Below the pieces are notes generated by a model, which saw nothing but the letters and a program-made list of their open reading frames with translations, ran no database searches and was not told where the DNA came from. Below, one piece after another: positions 1 to 5,342 of a stretch of DNA of 5,544 bases; within the stretch, counting starts at the first letter, position 1; every line of letters starts with the position of its first letter. The stretch lies in contig USIG01000113.1 of NCBI GenBank assembly GCA_900554685.1, forward strand, positions 1-5,544, written 5' to 3'. Both the position numbers and the translations under genes were made by a program. The DNA is from an uncultured Cryptobacterium sp. GTDB taxonomy: Bacteria; Actinomycetota; Coriobacteriia; Coriobacteriales; Eggerthellaceae.

Positions 1-796
1 GCGCCCATGGTTTGAGCGCCTGAACATCCAAGTTAAAACAATGAAGCAATACCCCCGCTTCCGGAAAGCCTTCGTCTTCAAGAATTGCAAATCCCTCGTC
101 ATGAGCTTCTCTCATATGCAAAATCAATGGTACGCCAGCTTTTTTTGCGAGACGAATCTGACGACGAAAGACTTCTCGTTGAACCACACGCGGAGACAAG
201 TCATAGTGGTAGTCAAGACCCACTTCCCCAAGCGCACAGGTTCTCGGATCATGCAATCGCTTGATCAAGAGCGCCTCGATTTCATCGTTATAGTCTTTAG
301 CGTTATGAGGATGCACTCCTGTTGCAATGCGAATATGAGGCAAGCGATTTATATAGTCGTCCTGCCCCACTTTTTGTAAAAATGCCTTTGCCTCTTCTTG
401 CCACGCATTAAGGTTTTCAAAGGTAGTATCGGGATCTTCAGAAGGATCTGTCATTGCACAGATAAACCCCACTCCATGATAGGCACATCGTGCCAGATGC
501 AATCCTGGATGATCGAGCATTTCCAAATGCGCATGGGTGTCAGCAACAGGCGAACCTAAAACCGGAGGCTCCACTTCACGAAATTTGCCTTTTTTGCGTC
601 GTTGCCAAAAGGCAAAAGGATGCTGTTCAAGCTCTGATTCAGGTATGGTCTTTAATGAGCGCTCCTCTGACTGGGCAGTTCCTGCACCTTCAGGCAGAAT
701 AGCTCCAGCGTTTTCAAAATAAGAAGCTCCTGCACCTTCAGATACTTGCGCATCCGTCGAAAAAGTCGCCTGATCTTGAGAACTGACTTCTCCCAT
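1..796 (-). CDS. tatD: TatD-family metal-dependent hydrolase (DNase), 3' end cut by the window edge
   Basis: The minus strand reads open from an ATG at 796 to the window edge, giving 265 codons without a stop. Family metal ligands appear in order: HxH at residues 88-90 (DTHAHLE), GVHPHNA at 160-166, the glutamate of GEVGLDY (E191), the histidine of HMREA (H227) and the histidine of HCF (H252). The last conserved aspartate must lie beyond the edge. TatD proteins are TIM-barrel amidohydrolase-type enzymes, usually Mg2+-dependent 3'-5' exonucleases acting in the cytoplasm; activity here is inferred from family. The family normally starts within a few residues of the HxH motif, but this protein has about 80 residues before it. 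They are acidic and low in complexity, then end in a basic patch (WQRRKKGK, 64-71). The start is supported by AGAAGGA four bases upstream. It lies 65 bases after metG, a common pairing. The family call is secure; the true start and substrate are less so. Confidence 0.93.
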   Translation of the reverse strand, partial: MGEVSSQDQATFSTDAQVSEGAGASYFENAGAILPEGAGTAQSEERSLKTIPESELEQHPFAFWQRRKKGKFREVEPPVLGSPVADTHAHLEMLDHPGLHLARCAYHGVGFICAMTDPSEDPDTTFENLNAWQEEAKAFLQKVGQDDYINRLPHIRIATGVHPHNAKDYNDEIEALLIKRLHDPRTCALGEVGLDYHYDLSPRVVQREVFRRQIRLAKKAGVPLILHMREAHDEGFAILEDEGFPEAGVLLHCFNLDVQALKPWA

Positions 797-800
797 AAAA

Positions 801-807
801 TCCTTCT
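801..807 (-). promoter_or_regulatory. Shine-Dalgarno site of tatD
   Basis: AGAAGGA is read on the minus strand, four bases before the ATG at 796. It supports the far-upstream start that includes the long N-terminal extension. Spacing is slightly short but workable. Confidence 0.6.
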
Positions 808-816
808 TACCTCATA

Positions 817-852
817 AAAAGAGAGGACTCTCTTTTACCACGAGCCCTCTCT
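817..852 (-). terminator. Hairpin region with U tail between metG and tatD (terminator or attenuator)
   Basis: A perfect nine-base inverted repeat (817-825 with 828-836) surrounds a two-base centre. In practice it would form a seven- or eight-pair stem with a small loop. On the minus strand it ends in a run of U residues just before tatD. A second, exclusive pairing is possible between 846-852 and 820-826 (AGAGAGG with CCTCTCT), with the same U run after it. Either could act as a weak intrinsic terminator that reduces read-through from metG into tatD. The local stem is AT-rich and may be leaky, and no tatD promoter is obvious in the gap, so partial read-through is my reading. Confidence 0.5.
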
Positions 853-861
853 CACTTCAAT

Positions 862-2442
862 TTAGTCGAGCGAAAGATCGATTGAATCAACATCCAAACG
901 AGGATAAAGAGGATCGCCTACCGTAACGGAAGATCCCGCCTTCAGCTGACCCCAAACGCTTGCTGATTCAATATCGTCCGTTGCAAAGATGTCACCTAAA
1001 CCAAGACGCTTGTAAACCTCAGCAGACGTGTTAGGCATAAAGGGTGCCATAAAGAGTGCAATGATACGGATAGCCTCGAGCGCATTGTAGATAACAGCTG
1101 CCAGTTCATCTGCTGTTTCTTCGCTCTTTGCCAAATTCCAAGGCGCAGAATCCTCAACGTAGAGGTTTACTCGGCTAGCCAATTTCTGAACCGCTGCAGC
1201 TGCACCCGTAAAATCGACATCACTCATGCAAGCATCATATTCGGTATAAAGCGTATCGGCGATTTCCTTTAAAGGATTGTTTTGAGCTCCTTCAGGAGCT
1301 GAAGGTACCTCGCCCTTGAAATACTTCTTGGTCATATTGAAAACGCGAGAGCATAAGTTGCCCCATGTATTTGCCAAATCTGCATTATAAACCTGAACCA
1401 TACGTTCAAGAGAAATAGAACCATCATGGCCAAACTGAACATCAGACAGGAAGTAGTAACGATAGGCATCAACGCCAAACACTTTTACCAAATCTTCAGG
1501 CTTTACGCCGTTGCCCTTTGATTTAGACATTTTTTCGCCTTTAACAAGCAAGAACCCATGCCCAAATACTGTATGAGTAATAGGAAGACCTGCAGCCATC
1601 AACATTGCAGGCCAGATGACGCAATGAAAACGCGTGATATCTTTGCCGACGAAGTGATACTGCATAGGCCAACGAGCCTCGAATTCACCTTCGCGGTTTT
1701 CATCCCCGTATCCAATGCCAGTAAGGTATGCCAAAAGCGCATCGGCCCATACATAGGCGACATGGCCTTTATCAAAAGGAAGCGGTACACCCCAATCGAA
1801 AGTTGAACGAGAAATAGATAAATCCTTCAAGCCACTTTTCACAAACGAAATAACTTCATTACGGCGAGTCTCAGGACGGATGAAATCCGGATGCTCTTCA
1901 TAGAATTTCAGGAGAGGTTCCTGGAATTCGGAAAGCTTGAAAAACCAGTTTTCTTCTCCACTTGCTTTTTGTACAGGACGTTTGCAGTCAGGACAAACAA
2001 ACTCGCCTTCATCATTTTTCAGAAGATCACTTTCGTTGTAATAGGTTTCCTCATGAACGCAATACCAGCCCTCATAGGAGCCCTTGTAGCAATAACCCTT
2101 GTCGTAGAGTTTCTGCCAAAAATCCTGTACGGTTTTAGCATGACGGGGTTCGGTTGTACGCACGAAATCGGTATAGGTAATATTGAGCAAATCCCATACG
2201 TCACGAAAAGCTGGCTCCATGGAATCGCACCAGTCTTGAGGAGACATTCCCTTTGACGCAGCAGTATCAGCAACCTTTTGGCCATGTTCGTCCATGCCTG
2301 TCACAAACGCAACATCGTAGCCATTCATGCGTTGATAGCGAGCAACTGCATCTGCTGCAATGGTGGTATAAGCAGTACCCAAATGAGGAGCAGCATTAAC
2401 GTAATAAATAGGGGTTGTGAACGAGTAGGTTCCTTTGCTCAT
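862..2442 (-). CDS. metG: Methionyl-tRNA synthetase (short form, no C-terminal tRNA-binding domain)
   Basis: This class I synthetase charges tRNA(Met) with methionine using ATP in the cytoplasm and is essential for initiation and elongation. From the chosen ATG the protein has 526 residues. It shows the HIGH-type signature HLGT (20-23) after PIYYVNAAP, the GMDEHG block (49-54), a zinc-knuckle insert with C128, H130, C150 and C153, the VWADALLAYL block (231-240), and KMSKS at 304-308. The anticodon-binding helical domain follows, with the conserved NLYVEDSAPW stretch (426-435). The protein stops after this domain, so the EMAP/Trbp111-like C-terminal extension of longer MetRS is absent, as in many short bacterial forms. 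An in-frame TTG two codons upstream is possible, but a purine-rich GAGAG sits seven bases before the ATG and only one base before the TTG, favouring the ATG. The upstream gene ends at a hairpin, so metG probably has its own promoter, though I could not pick one out. Confidence 0.97.
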   Translation of the reverse strand: MSKGTYSFTTPIYYVNAAPHLGTAYTTIAADAVARYQRMNGYDVAFVTGMDEHGQKVADTAASKGMSPQDWCDSMEPAFRDVWDLLNITYTDFVRTTEPRHAKTVQDFWQKLYDKGYCYKGSYEGWYCVHEETYYNESDLLKNDEGEFVCPDCKRPVQKASGEENWFFKLSEFQEPLLKFYEEHPDFIRPETRRNEVISFVKSGLKDLSISRSTFDWGVPLPFDKGHVAYVWADALLAYLTGIGYGDENREGEFEARWPMQYHFVGKDITRFHCVIWPAMLMAAGLPITHTVFGHGFLLVKGEKMSKSKGNGVKPEDLVKVFGVDAYRYYFLSDVQFGHDGSISLERMVQVYNADLANTWGNLCSRVFNMTKKYFKGEVPSAPEGAQNNPLKEIADTLYTEYDACMSDVDFTGAAAAVQKLASRVNLYVEDSAPWNLAKSEETADELAAVIYNALEAIRIIALFMAPFMPNTSAEVYKRLGLGDIFATDDIESASVWGQLKAGSSVTVGDPLYPRLDVDSIDLSLD

Positions 2443-2502
2443 ATTCAAACTCTCTTTCTAGGTGTCCTACGACCAATGATGCCGTGACAGCTTTAGTAGC
2501 GA

Positions 2503-2521
2503 CAAAAGCAAAACGCTTTTG
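2503..2521. other. Short inverted repeat in the metG leader
   Basis: CAAAAGC at 2503-2509 pairs perfectly with GCTTTTG at 2515-2521 around a five-base loop. It lies about 60 bases upstream of the metG start, in the stretch where its promoter or leader should be. There is no T-box consensus and no strong U tail on the minus strand. It could be a leader stem-loop or chance; the role is unknown. Confidence 0.3.
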
Positions 2522-2537
2522 ATGCGCCAAATGAATA

Positions 2538-2575
2538 ATGGGTTGTGCTTACTAACTCACTAAAGCACAACCCAT
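2538..2575 (-). terminator. Probable intrinsic terminator after the metal-export operon
   Basis: A perfect 13-base inverted repeat (2538-2550 with 2563-2575) surrounds a 12-base loop, starting 32 bases after the ATPase stop. On the minus strand the stem is followed by TATTCATTT, which is U-rich but interrupted. On the plus strand no U tract follows. The position between the pump gene and metG fits an operon end. It is the strongest hairpin in the window. Confidence 0.65.
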
Positions 2576-2607
2576 GTATCTTACCACGCAATTAAACTAA
2601 GAAAAAT

Positions 2608-4530
2608 TTACTTCTTTACCTTCATACACCTCATCGCATTGAGGATAGCCAAAATGGCAACACCCACATCGGCAAACACCGCAAGCCACATAGTTGCAAT
2701 ACCAACAGCTGCCAAGATAAGAACAGCAAATTTAATTCCCAAGGCAAAGACAATGTTTTGCCAGACAATTCTCATGGTCTTGCGAGCAATTTTTATCGCA
2801 CGGGCAATATTGCGGGGATCATCATCCATAAGAACTACATCTGCCGCTTCGATGGCCGCATCGGAGCCCATCGCACCCATAGCAATACCAATATCAGCAC
2901 GAGTGAGCACGGGGGCATCATTGATACCATCACCCACAAATGCCAGCTTTTCTTTTTGATGTTGCTGCGATAAGAGCTTTTCAACCTTAGAAACCTTATC
3001 CTGAGGCAAGAGCTGTGCATAAACTTCATCGATACCAATTTCTTGAGCAACCGCTTGAGCTACTTCGGTTCTATCTCCGGTGAGCATGACCGTTTTACGA
3101 ATGCCAACACTATGCAAATCGAGAAGAGCTTGCTTGGCTTCAGGTTTTATCACATCAGCGATAACAATGTGTCCGACATACACGCCATCAAGCGCTACAT
3201 GCAAGATAGTCCCCACCATAGTGCAATCGTGATAGGAAATATGAGCCTCATCCATCAGCTTGTTATTGCCAACAAGCACCACATGCTTATCAACCAAGGC
3301 TCGAATTCCATGACCGCCTTTTTCGGTTACTTCTTCTATGCGAGAAGGATCAATTTCTCCACGGTACGCCTCTTTGATAGAAAGAGCAATAGGATGATTC
3401 GAATACGCTTCAGCATGAGCAGCCAAAGAAAGTAAATGGTCTGGATTTAAGCAGCAATCCTTATCAGTTTCAGGATGGATAGCCACTACCTTAAAAGAGC
3501 CATTGGTAAGAGTGCCTGTTTTGTCGAACACTACCGTATCGGTATGCGCCAACGCCTCTAAATAATTGCCGCCCTTTACCAAAATGCCAATACGCGATGC
3601 GCCCCCGATACCGCCAAAAAACGACAGAGGAACCGAAATTACCAATGCGCAAGGGCATGATACCACCAAAAACGTCAAACCACGCTGTACCCAATCTGCC
3701 CAAGAAAATCCAAACAACAAGGGAGGGAAAATCGCAATGATAAGCGCGCCAAACGTAACAAGTGGAGTGTAATAGCGCGCAAAACGAGTGATGAAGTTTT
3801 CGGTACGAGCCTTTTTCTCACTCGCTTCTTCCACAAGCTCTAAAATACGCGAAACAGTTGATTCTTCAAAAGGCTTCGTAGCGCGAATAGTAAGAACACC
3901 GCTTAGATTAACGCAGCCCGAAATAACTTCCCCGCCCGGCTCAACAAGGCGAGGTATCGACTCACCGGTAAGAGCTGAAGTGTCCAATTGAGAGCTGCCT
4001 TCAACAACAACCCCGTCAAGCGCTATACGATCACCCGGTTTAACTACGAACTCATCCCCGCAAGAAAGCTCATAAGGGTCAACCTTGGTCAATTCTCCAT
4101 CTTTCATGACATAAGCAAAATCAGGTGCAATATCCATCATCTTAGTAATGGAAGCACGTGACTTATCCACTGCATAATCTTGGAAAAGCTCTCCTACCTG
4201 ATAGAACAGCATAACAGCGGCACCTTCGGCCATGTGCGGATCGGAATCAGGGAAAAAGACAAGCGCAAATGCCCCAACAGTTGCAATGCTCATAAGAAAG
4301 TTTTCATCAAATACCTGACCATGCCCGATGTTTCGCAGAGCTTTATATAAAACATCATATCCTGCAAGCAAATAGGGAATAAGAAACAAAACAAATTCAA
4401 GATACAGCGCGTTTAGCTGTCCCCCCACCATCTGGGCTACCGGGAAAAATTCAGTAAAAGCAAACACGCACGCAAAAATGACAAGCGCCACAATAATACG
4501 AATACGTGTTTTAGTTTGATTTTTAGCCAT
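2608..4530 (-). CDS. P1B-type heavy-metal-exporting ATPase (Zn2+/Cd2+/Pb2+ group), lacking an N-terminal HMA domain
   Basis: This 640-residue membrane pump uses ATP to export divalent metal from the cytoplasm. Hydrophobic segments lie at about 11-29, 40-56, 76-94 and 100-116. The actuator domain carries TGES (188-191), a helix pair spans about 255-308 with the metal-binding CPC (292-294), and the catalytic DKTGT has its phosphorylated aspartate at D336. The HP dipeptide of the nucleotide domain is at 379-380, TGD at 484-486 and GDGINDAP at 533-540. The last two membrane helices (about 588-632) hold K600 and D621 in contexts (IKFAVL, FADVGVA) typical of the P1B-2 CadA/ZntA group, so Zn2+ with Cd2+ or Pb2+ is the expected cargo and Cu+ is unlikely. 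CadA/ZntA proteins usually begin with one or more HMA domains, but here the first helix starts near residue 11 and the only HMA is a separate gene upstream. The ATG at 4530 has AAGGG six bases before it. The gene lies 131 bases after the HMA gene, probably in one operon. The symbol is left blank because cadA and zntA cannot be told apart here. Confidence 0.95.
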   Translation of the reverse strand: MAKNQTKTRIRIIVALVIFACVFAFTEFFPVAQMVGGQLNALYLEFVLFLIPYLLAGYDVLYKALRNIGHGQVFDENFLMSIATVGAFALVFFPDSDPHMAEGAAVMLFYQVGELFQDYAVDKSRASITKMMDIAPDFAYVMKDGELTKVDPYELSCGDEFVVKPGDRIALDGVVVEGSSQLDTSALTGESIPRLVEPGGEVISGCVNLSGVLTIRATKPFEESTVSRILELVEEASEKKARTENFITRFARYYTPLVTFGALIIAIFPPLLFGFSWADWVQRGLTFLVVSCPCALVISVPLSFFGGIGGASRIGILVKGGNYLEALAHTDTVVFDKTGTLTNGSFKVVAIHPETDKDCCLNPDHLLSLAAHAEAYSNHPIALSIKEAYRGEIDPSRIEEVTEKGGHGIRALVDKHVVLVGNNKLMDEAHISYHDCTMVGTILHVALDGVYVGHIVIADVIKPEAKQALLDLHSVGIRKTVMLTGDRTEVAQAVAQEIGIDEVYAQLLPQDKVSKVEKLLSQQHQKEKLAFVGDGINDAPVLTRADIGIAMGAMGSDAAIEAADVVLMDDDPRNIARAIKIARKTMRIVWQNIVFALGIKFAVLILAAVGIATMWLAVFADVGVAILAILNAMRCMKVKK

Positions 4531-4535
4531 GAGAA

Positions 4536-4551
4536 ACCCTTATACCCTTAT
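4536..4551 (-). promoter_or_regulatory. Duplicated Shine-Dalgarno site of the ATPase gene
   Basis: An eight-base unit (ATAAGGGT on the minus strand) occurs twice in tandem, 4536-4543 and 4544-4551, giving two AAGGG cores. The nearer one ends six bases before the ATG at 4530 and is the likely working site; the farther one is too distant. It may be a simple slippage duplication. Confidence 0.5.
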
Positions 4552-4560
4552 AGTTAGTAC

Positions 4561-4670
4561 GCAAGCCATAGAGGTTGTGCGCAAACCATAGACCTATCGA
4601 ACCATAGACCTATACAAGCAAAACGTGCATCAGCTATGCTTTATGCAAGTGCTTTATAGATCTATCGAAC
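4561..4670. repeat. Cluster of short repeats and ATAGRYCTAT palindromes in the HMA-ATPase spacer
   Basis: A 14-base unit (AACCATAGACCTAT) occurs twice with a 16-base period, at 4584-4597 and 4600-4613. A related GCAAGCCATAG at 4561-4571 resembles GCAAACCATAG at 4581-4591. GATCTATCGAAC at 4659-4670 matches GACCTATCGAAC at 4591-4602 in 11 of 12 positions and runs into the end of the HMA gene. Each main copy contains a ten-base palindrome or near-palindrome: ATAGACCTAT at 4588-4597 and 4604-4613, and the perfect ATAGATCTAT at 4656-4665. The spacer has no coding sequence that I can support. The repeats could be protein-binding sites, transcript structures or slippage products; no function is assigned. 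Confidence 0.6.
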
Positions 4671-4880
4671 AATCGTCATATCAGGTTCAATCTTTTTACA
4701 TACCAAAGCAGCCTTATCGATAATGGCATCCATATCAGATTCATCAGCTTCAATAACCAGCTTTTGCGTCATAAAACGCATGGAGGCATTATGCACACCC
4801 TCGATCTTTTTTATAGCGTCTTCCATTTTGGCAGCACAGTTAGCACAGTCCAAATTCTCAAGTTTGAATACTTTGCGCAT
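4662..4880 (-). CDS. Stand-alone heavy-metal-associated (HMA) domain protein, CopZ-like fold with a Zn/Cd-type motif
   Basis: The 72-residue protein is a single HMA (ferredoxin-like) domain, about the usual length of a free HMA protein. The metal-binding loop reads LDCANCAAKME with C12 and C15. The aspartate before the first cysteine is typical of HMA domains on Zn/Cd/Pb pumps; copper chaperones usually have MTCxxC. A third cysteine, C61, lies near the C-terminus. Such domains bind metal through the two cysteines and may hand it to a pump or regulate it. Here it probably acts in the cytoplasm as the detached N-terminal domain of the downstream ATPase, which has none; that pairing is inferred from gene order. 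GGGGAG seven bases before the ATG at 4880 sets the start. An in-frame GTG seven codons upstream overlaps the end of the sensor gene and has no ribosome site. The gap to the sensor gene is 13 bases, implying co-transcription. Confidence 0.88.
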   Translation of the reverse strand: MRKVFKLENLDCANCAAKMEDAIKKIEGVHNASMRFMTQKLVIEADESDMDAIIDKAALVCKKIEPDMTIVR

Positions 4881-4887
4881 GATAGTT

Positions 4888-4893
4888 CTCCCC
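4888..4893 (-). promoter_or_regulatory. Shine-Dalgarno site of the HMA gene (decides the start)
   Basis: GGGGAG on the minus strand lies seven bases before the ATG at 4880 and directly next to the sensor gene's TAA (4894-4896). It excludes the upstream GTG at 4901 as the main start, because that codon lies before this site. Confidence 0.75.
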
Positions 4894-5223
4894 TTATTCA
4901 CAAATATGAGTCATACCTTGATCGAGAATCGAATGAACATGATCATCCGAAAGTGAATACATAACATTTTTGCCTTCGCGTTTTGCGCGAACTAAACGCG
5001 ATTGTTTAAGTGTTCGAAGCTGATGAGAAACAGCGCTTTGAGTCGCGCCAATCGCCTCAGCGAGATCAGCCACACAAAGATCTTGCTCCATGAGGGCATA
5101 AAGAATTTTAATGCGGGTTGTATCACCAAAGGTCTTAAAGAAATCCGCGAGATCATAGAGCAATTCTTCATCAGGCATGTAATTTGCCTCTGCTAGAGAG
5201 TCCCTTTCAGAAAGTTCACTCAT
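4894..5223 (-). CDS. ArsR/SmtB-family metal-responsive transcriptional repressor, zinc-sensor type
   Basis: The 109-residue winged-helix protein has the family layout: an N-terminal helix (about 18-32), FGDTTRIKIL (32-41), LCVADLAEAIG (49-59), a recognition helix around TQSAVSHQLRTLKQ (61-74) and a beta wing REGKNVMYSL (82-91). Its last helix holds D93, H95, H106 and E109 in the pattern DxH-x10-HxxE. This is the spacing of the alpha-5 zinc site of SmtB (D104, H106, H117, E120) and of CzrA, and E109 is the final residue. The thiolate site of CadC-type Cd/Pb sensors looks incomplete: C50 is present, but the second cysteine of the CxC is alanine (A52) and there is no N-terminal cysteine. Dimers of this family bind promoters without metal and leave when metal binds, so self-repression of this operon is expected. 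I chose the ATG at 5223, seven bases after GAAAGG; ATG 5226 is a close alternative, while ATG 5241 has no ribosome site. Confidence 0.93.
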   Translation of the reverse strand: MSELSERDSLAEANYMPDEELLYDLADFFKTFGDTTRIKILYALMEQDLCVADLAEAIGATQSAVSHQLRTLKQSRLVRAKREGKNVMYSLSDDHVHSILDQGMTHICE

Positions 5224-5230
5224 CATTAAA

Positions 5231-5236
5231 CCTTTC
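5231..5236 (-). promoter_or_regulatory. Shine-Dalgarno site of the ArsR-type gene (decides the start)
   Basis: GAAAGG on the minus strand lies seven bases before the ATG at 5223 and four before that at 5226. It sits downstream of the ATG at 5241, so that longer start would not be served by it. Confidence 0.6.
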
Positions 5237-5242
5237 AACATA

Positions 5243-5256
5243 TGAGCATCTGTTCA
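5243..5256. promoter_or_regulatory. Operator 1: SmtB/ArsR-type inverted repeat over the start of transcription
   Basis: TGAGCA-TC-TGTTCA is an inverted repeat with one mismatch per half-site, close to the family's TGAACA-N2-TGTTCA core. Extending to 11-base arms keeps 8 of 11 positions complementary. It starts three bases downstream of the -10 box and covers the expected transcription start (about 5252), so a bound repressor would block RNA polymerase. Binding by the adjacent sensor is inferred. Confidence 0.65.
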
Positions 5257-5258
5257 CA

Positions 5259-5286
5259 AGTATAGTAAAAGTCATTATATCGTCAA
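5259..5286 (-). promoter_or_regulatory. Promoter of the metal-export operon
   Basis: On the minus strand TTGACG (5286-5281) and TATACT (5264-5259) each match the SigA/sigma-70 consensus at five of six positions and are 16 bases apart. Transcription should start near 5252, giving a leader of about 29 bases to the ATG at 5223. It is the clearest promoter in the window and is bracketed by two operator-like repeats. Confidence 0.75.
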
Positions 5287-5294
5287 TAGATATT

Positions 5295-5308
5295 TGAATA
5301 ATTGTTCA
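5295..5308. promoter_or_regulatory. Operator 2: SmtB/ArsR-type inverted repeat just upstream of the -35 box
   Basis: TGAATA-AT-TGTTCA has the same architecture as operator 1 and an identical right half-site. It lies eight bases upstream of the -35 box. The two centres are 52 bp apart, close to five helical turns, so dimers bound at both sites would face the same side of the DNA. The role is inferred. Confidence 0.6.
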
Positions 5309-5326
5309 TATGTTTGTTTAATGGCT

Positions 5327-5342
5327 AAAAAGTCTCTGACTT
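5327..5342 (-). terminator. Possible weak terminator at the end of the ybaK-like gene
   Basis: A five-pair stem (AAGTC-AGA-GACTT on the minus strand, 5342-5330) overlaps the gene's stop codon and runs into a short T run (down to 5327). The stem is very short for an intrinsic terminator, so this is a weak call. No better terminator is seen before the next promoter. Confidence 0.25.

Noticed and set aside
41..722. Three open frames on the plus strand opposite tatD
   Set aside because: They lie antisense to a clear TatD coding frame with all metal ligands in place, show no recognisable domain, and their products look like reverse-strand readings.
2443..2448. TTG start for metG two codons upstream of the ATG
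   Set aside because: The purine-rich ribosome site lies one base before the TTG but seven bases before the ATG at 2442.
1558..2487. Open frames on both strands within metG and its leader
   Set aside because: They overlap the well-conserved MetRS frame and have no family resemblance or supported ribosome sites.
2449..2537. T-box riboswitch in front of metG
   Set aside because: No AGGGTGGNACCGCG-like antiterminator sequence is present and the leader is too short.
2639..3991. Several open frames of 60-130 codons opposite or out of frame with the ATPase
   Set aside because: All are contained within the P-type ATPase gene, whose motifs occupy the other frame throughout.
4584..4613. Possible CRISPR-like repeat array in the HMA-ATPase spacer
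   Set aside because: The units are 14 bases with a two-base gap and only two good copies, with no spacers of the needed size and no cas genes.
4881..4901. GTG start for the HMA protein, overlapping the end of the sensor gene
   Set aside because: The strong GGGGAG site lies after this GTG and is correctly spaced for the ATG at 4880.
4723..5196. Plus-strand open frames opposite the HMA and ArsR-type genes
   Set aside because: They are antisense to two short genes with clear motifs and show no domain of their own.
5224..5241. ATG at 5241 as start of the ArsR-type gene
   Set aside because: It has no ribosome site, would leave a leader of only about 11 bases after the predicted transcription start, and places operator 1 directly against the start codon.
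5274..5279. TATAAT on the minus strand as the -10 box of the operon
   Set aside because: It is a perfect hexamer but has no -35-like sequence 16-18 bases upstream. The TTGACG/TATACT pair is better placed.
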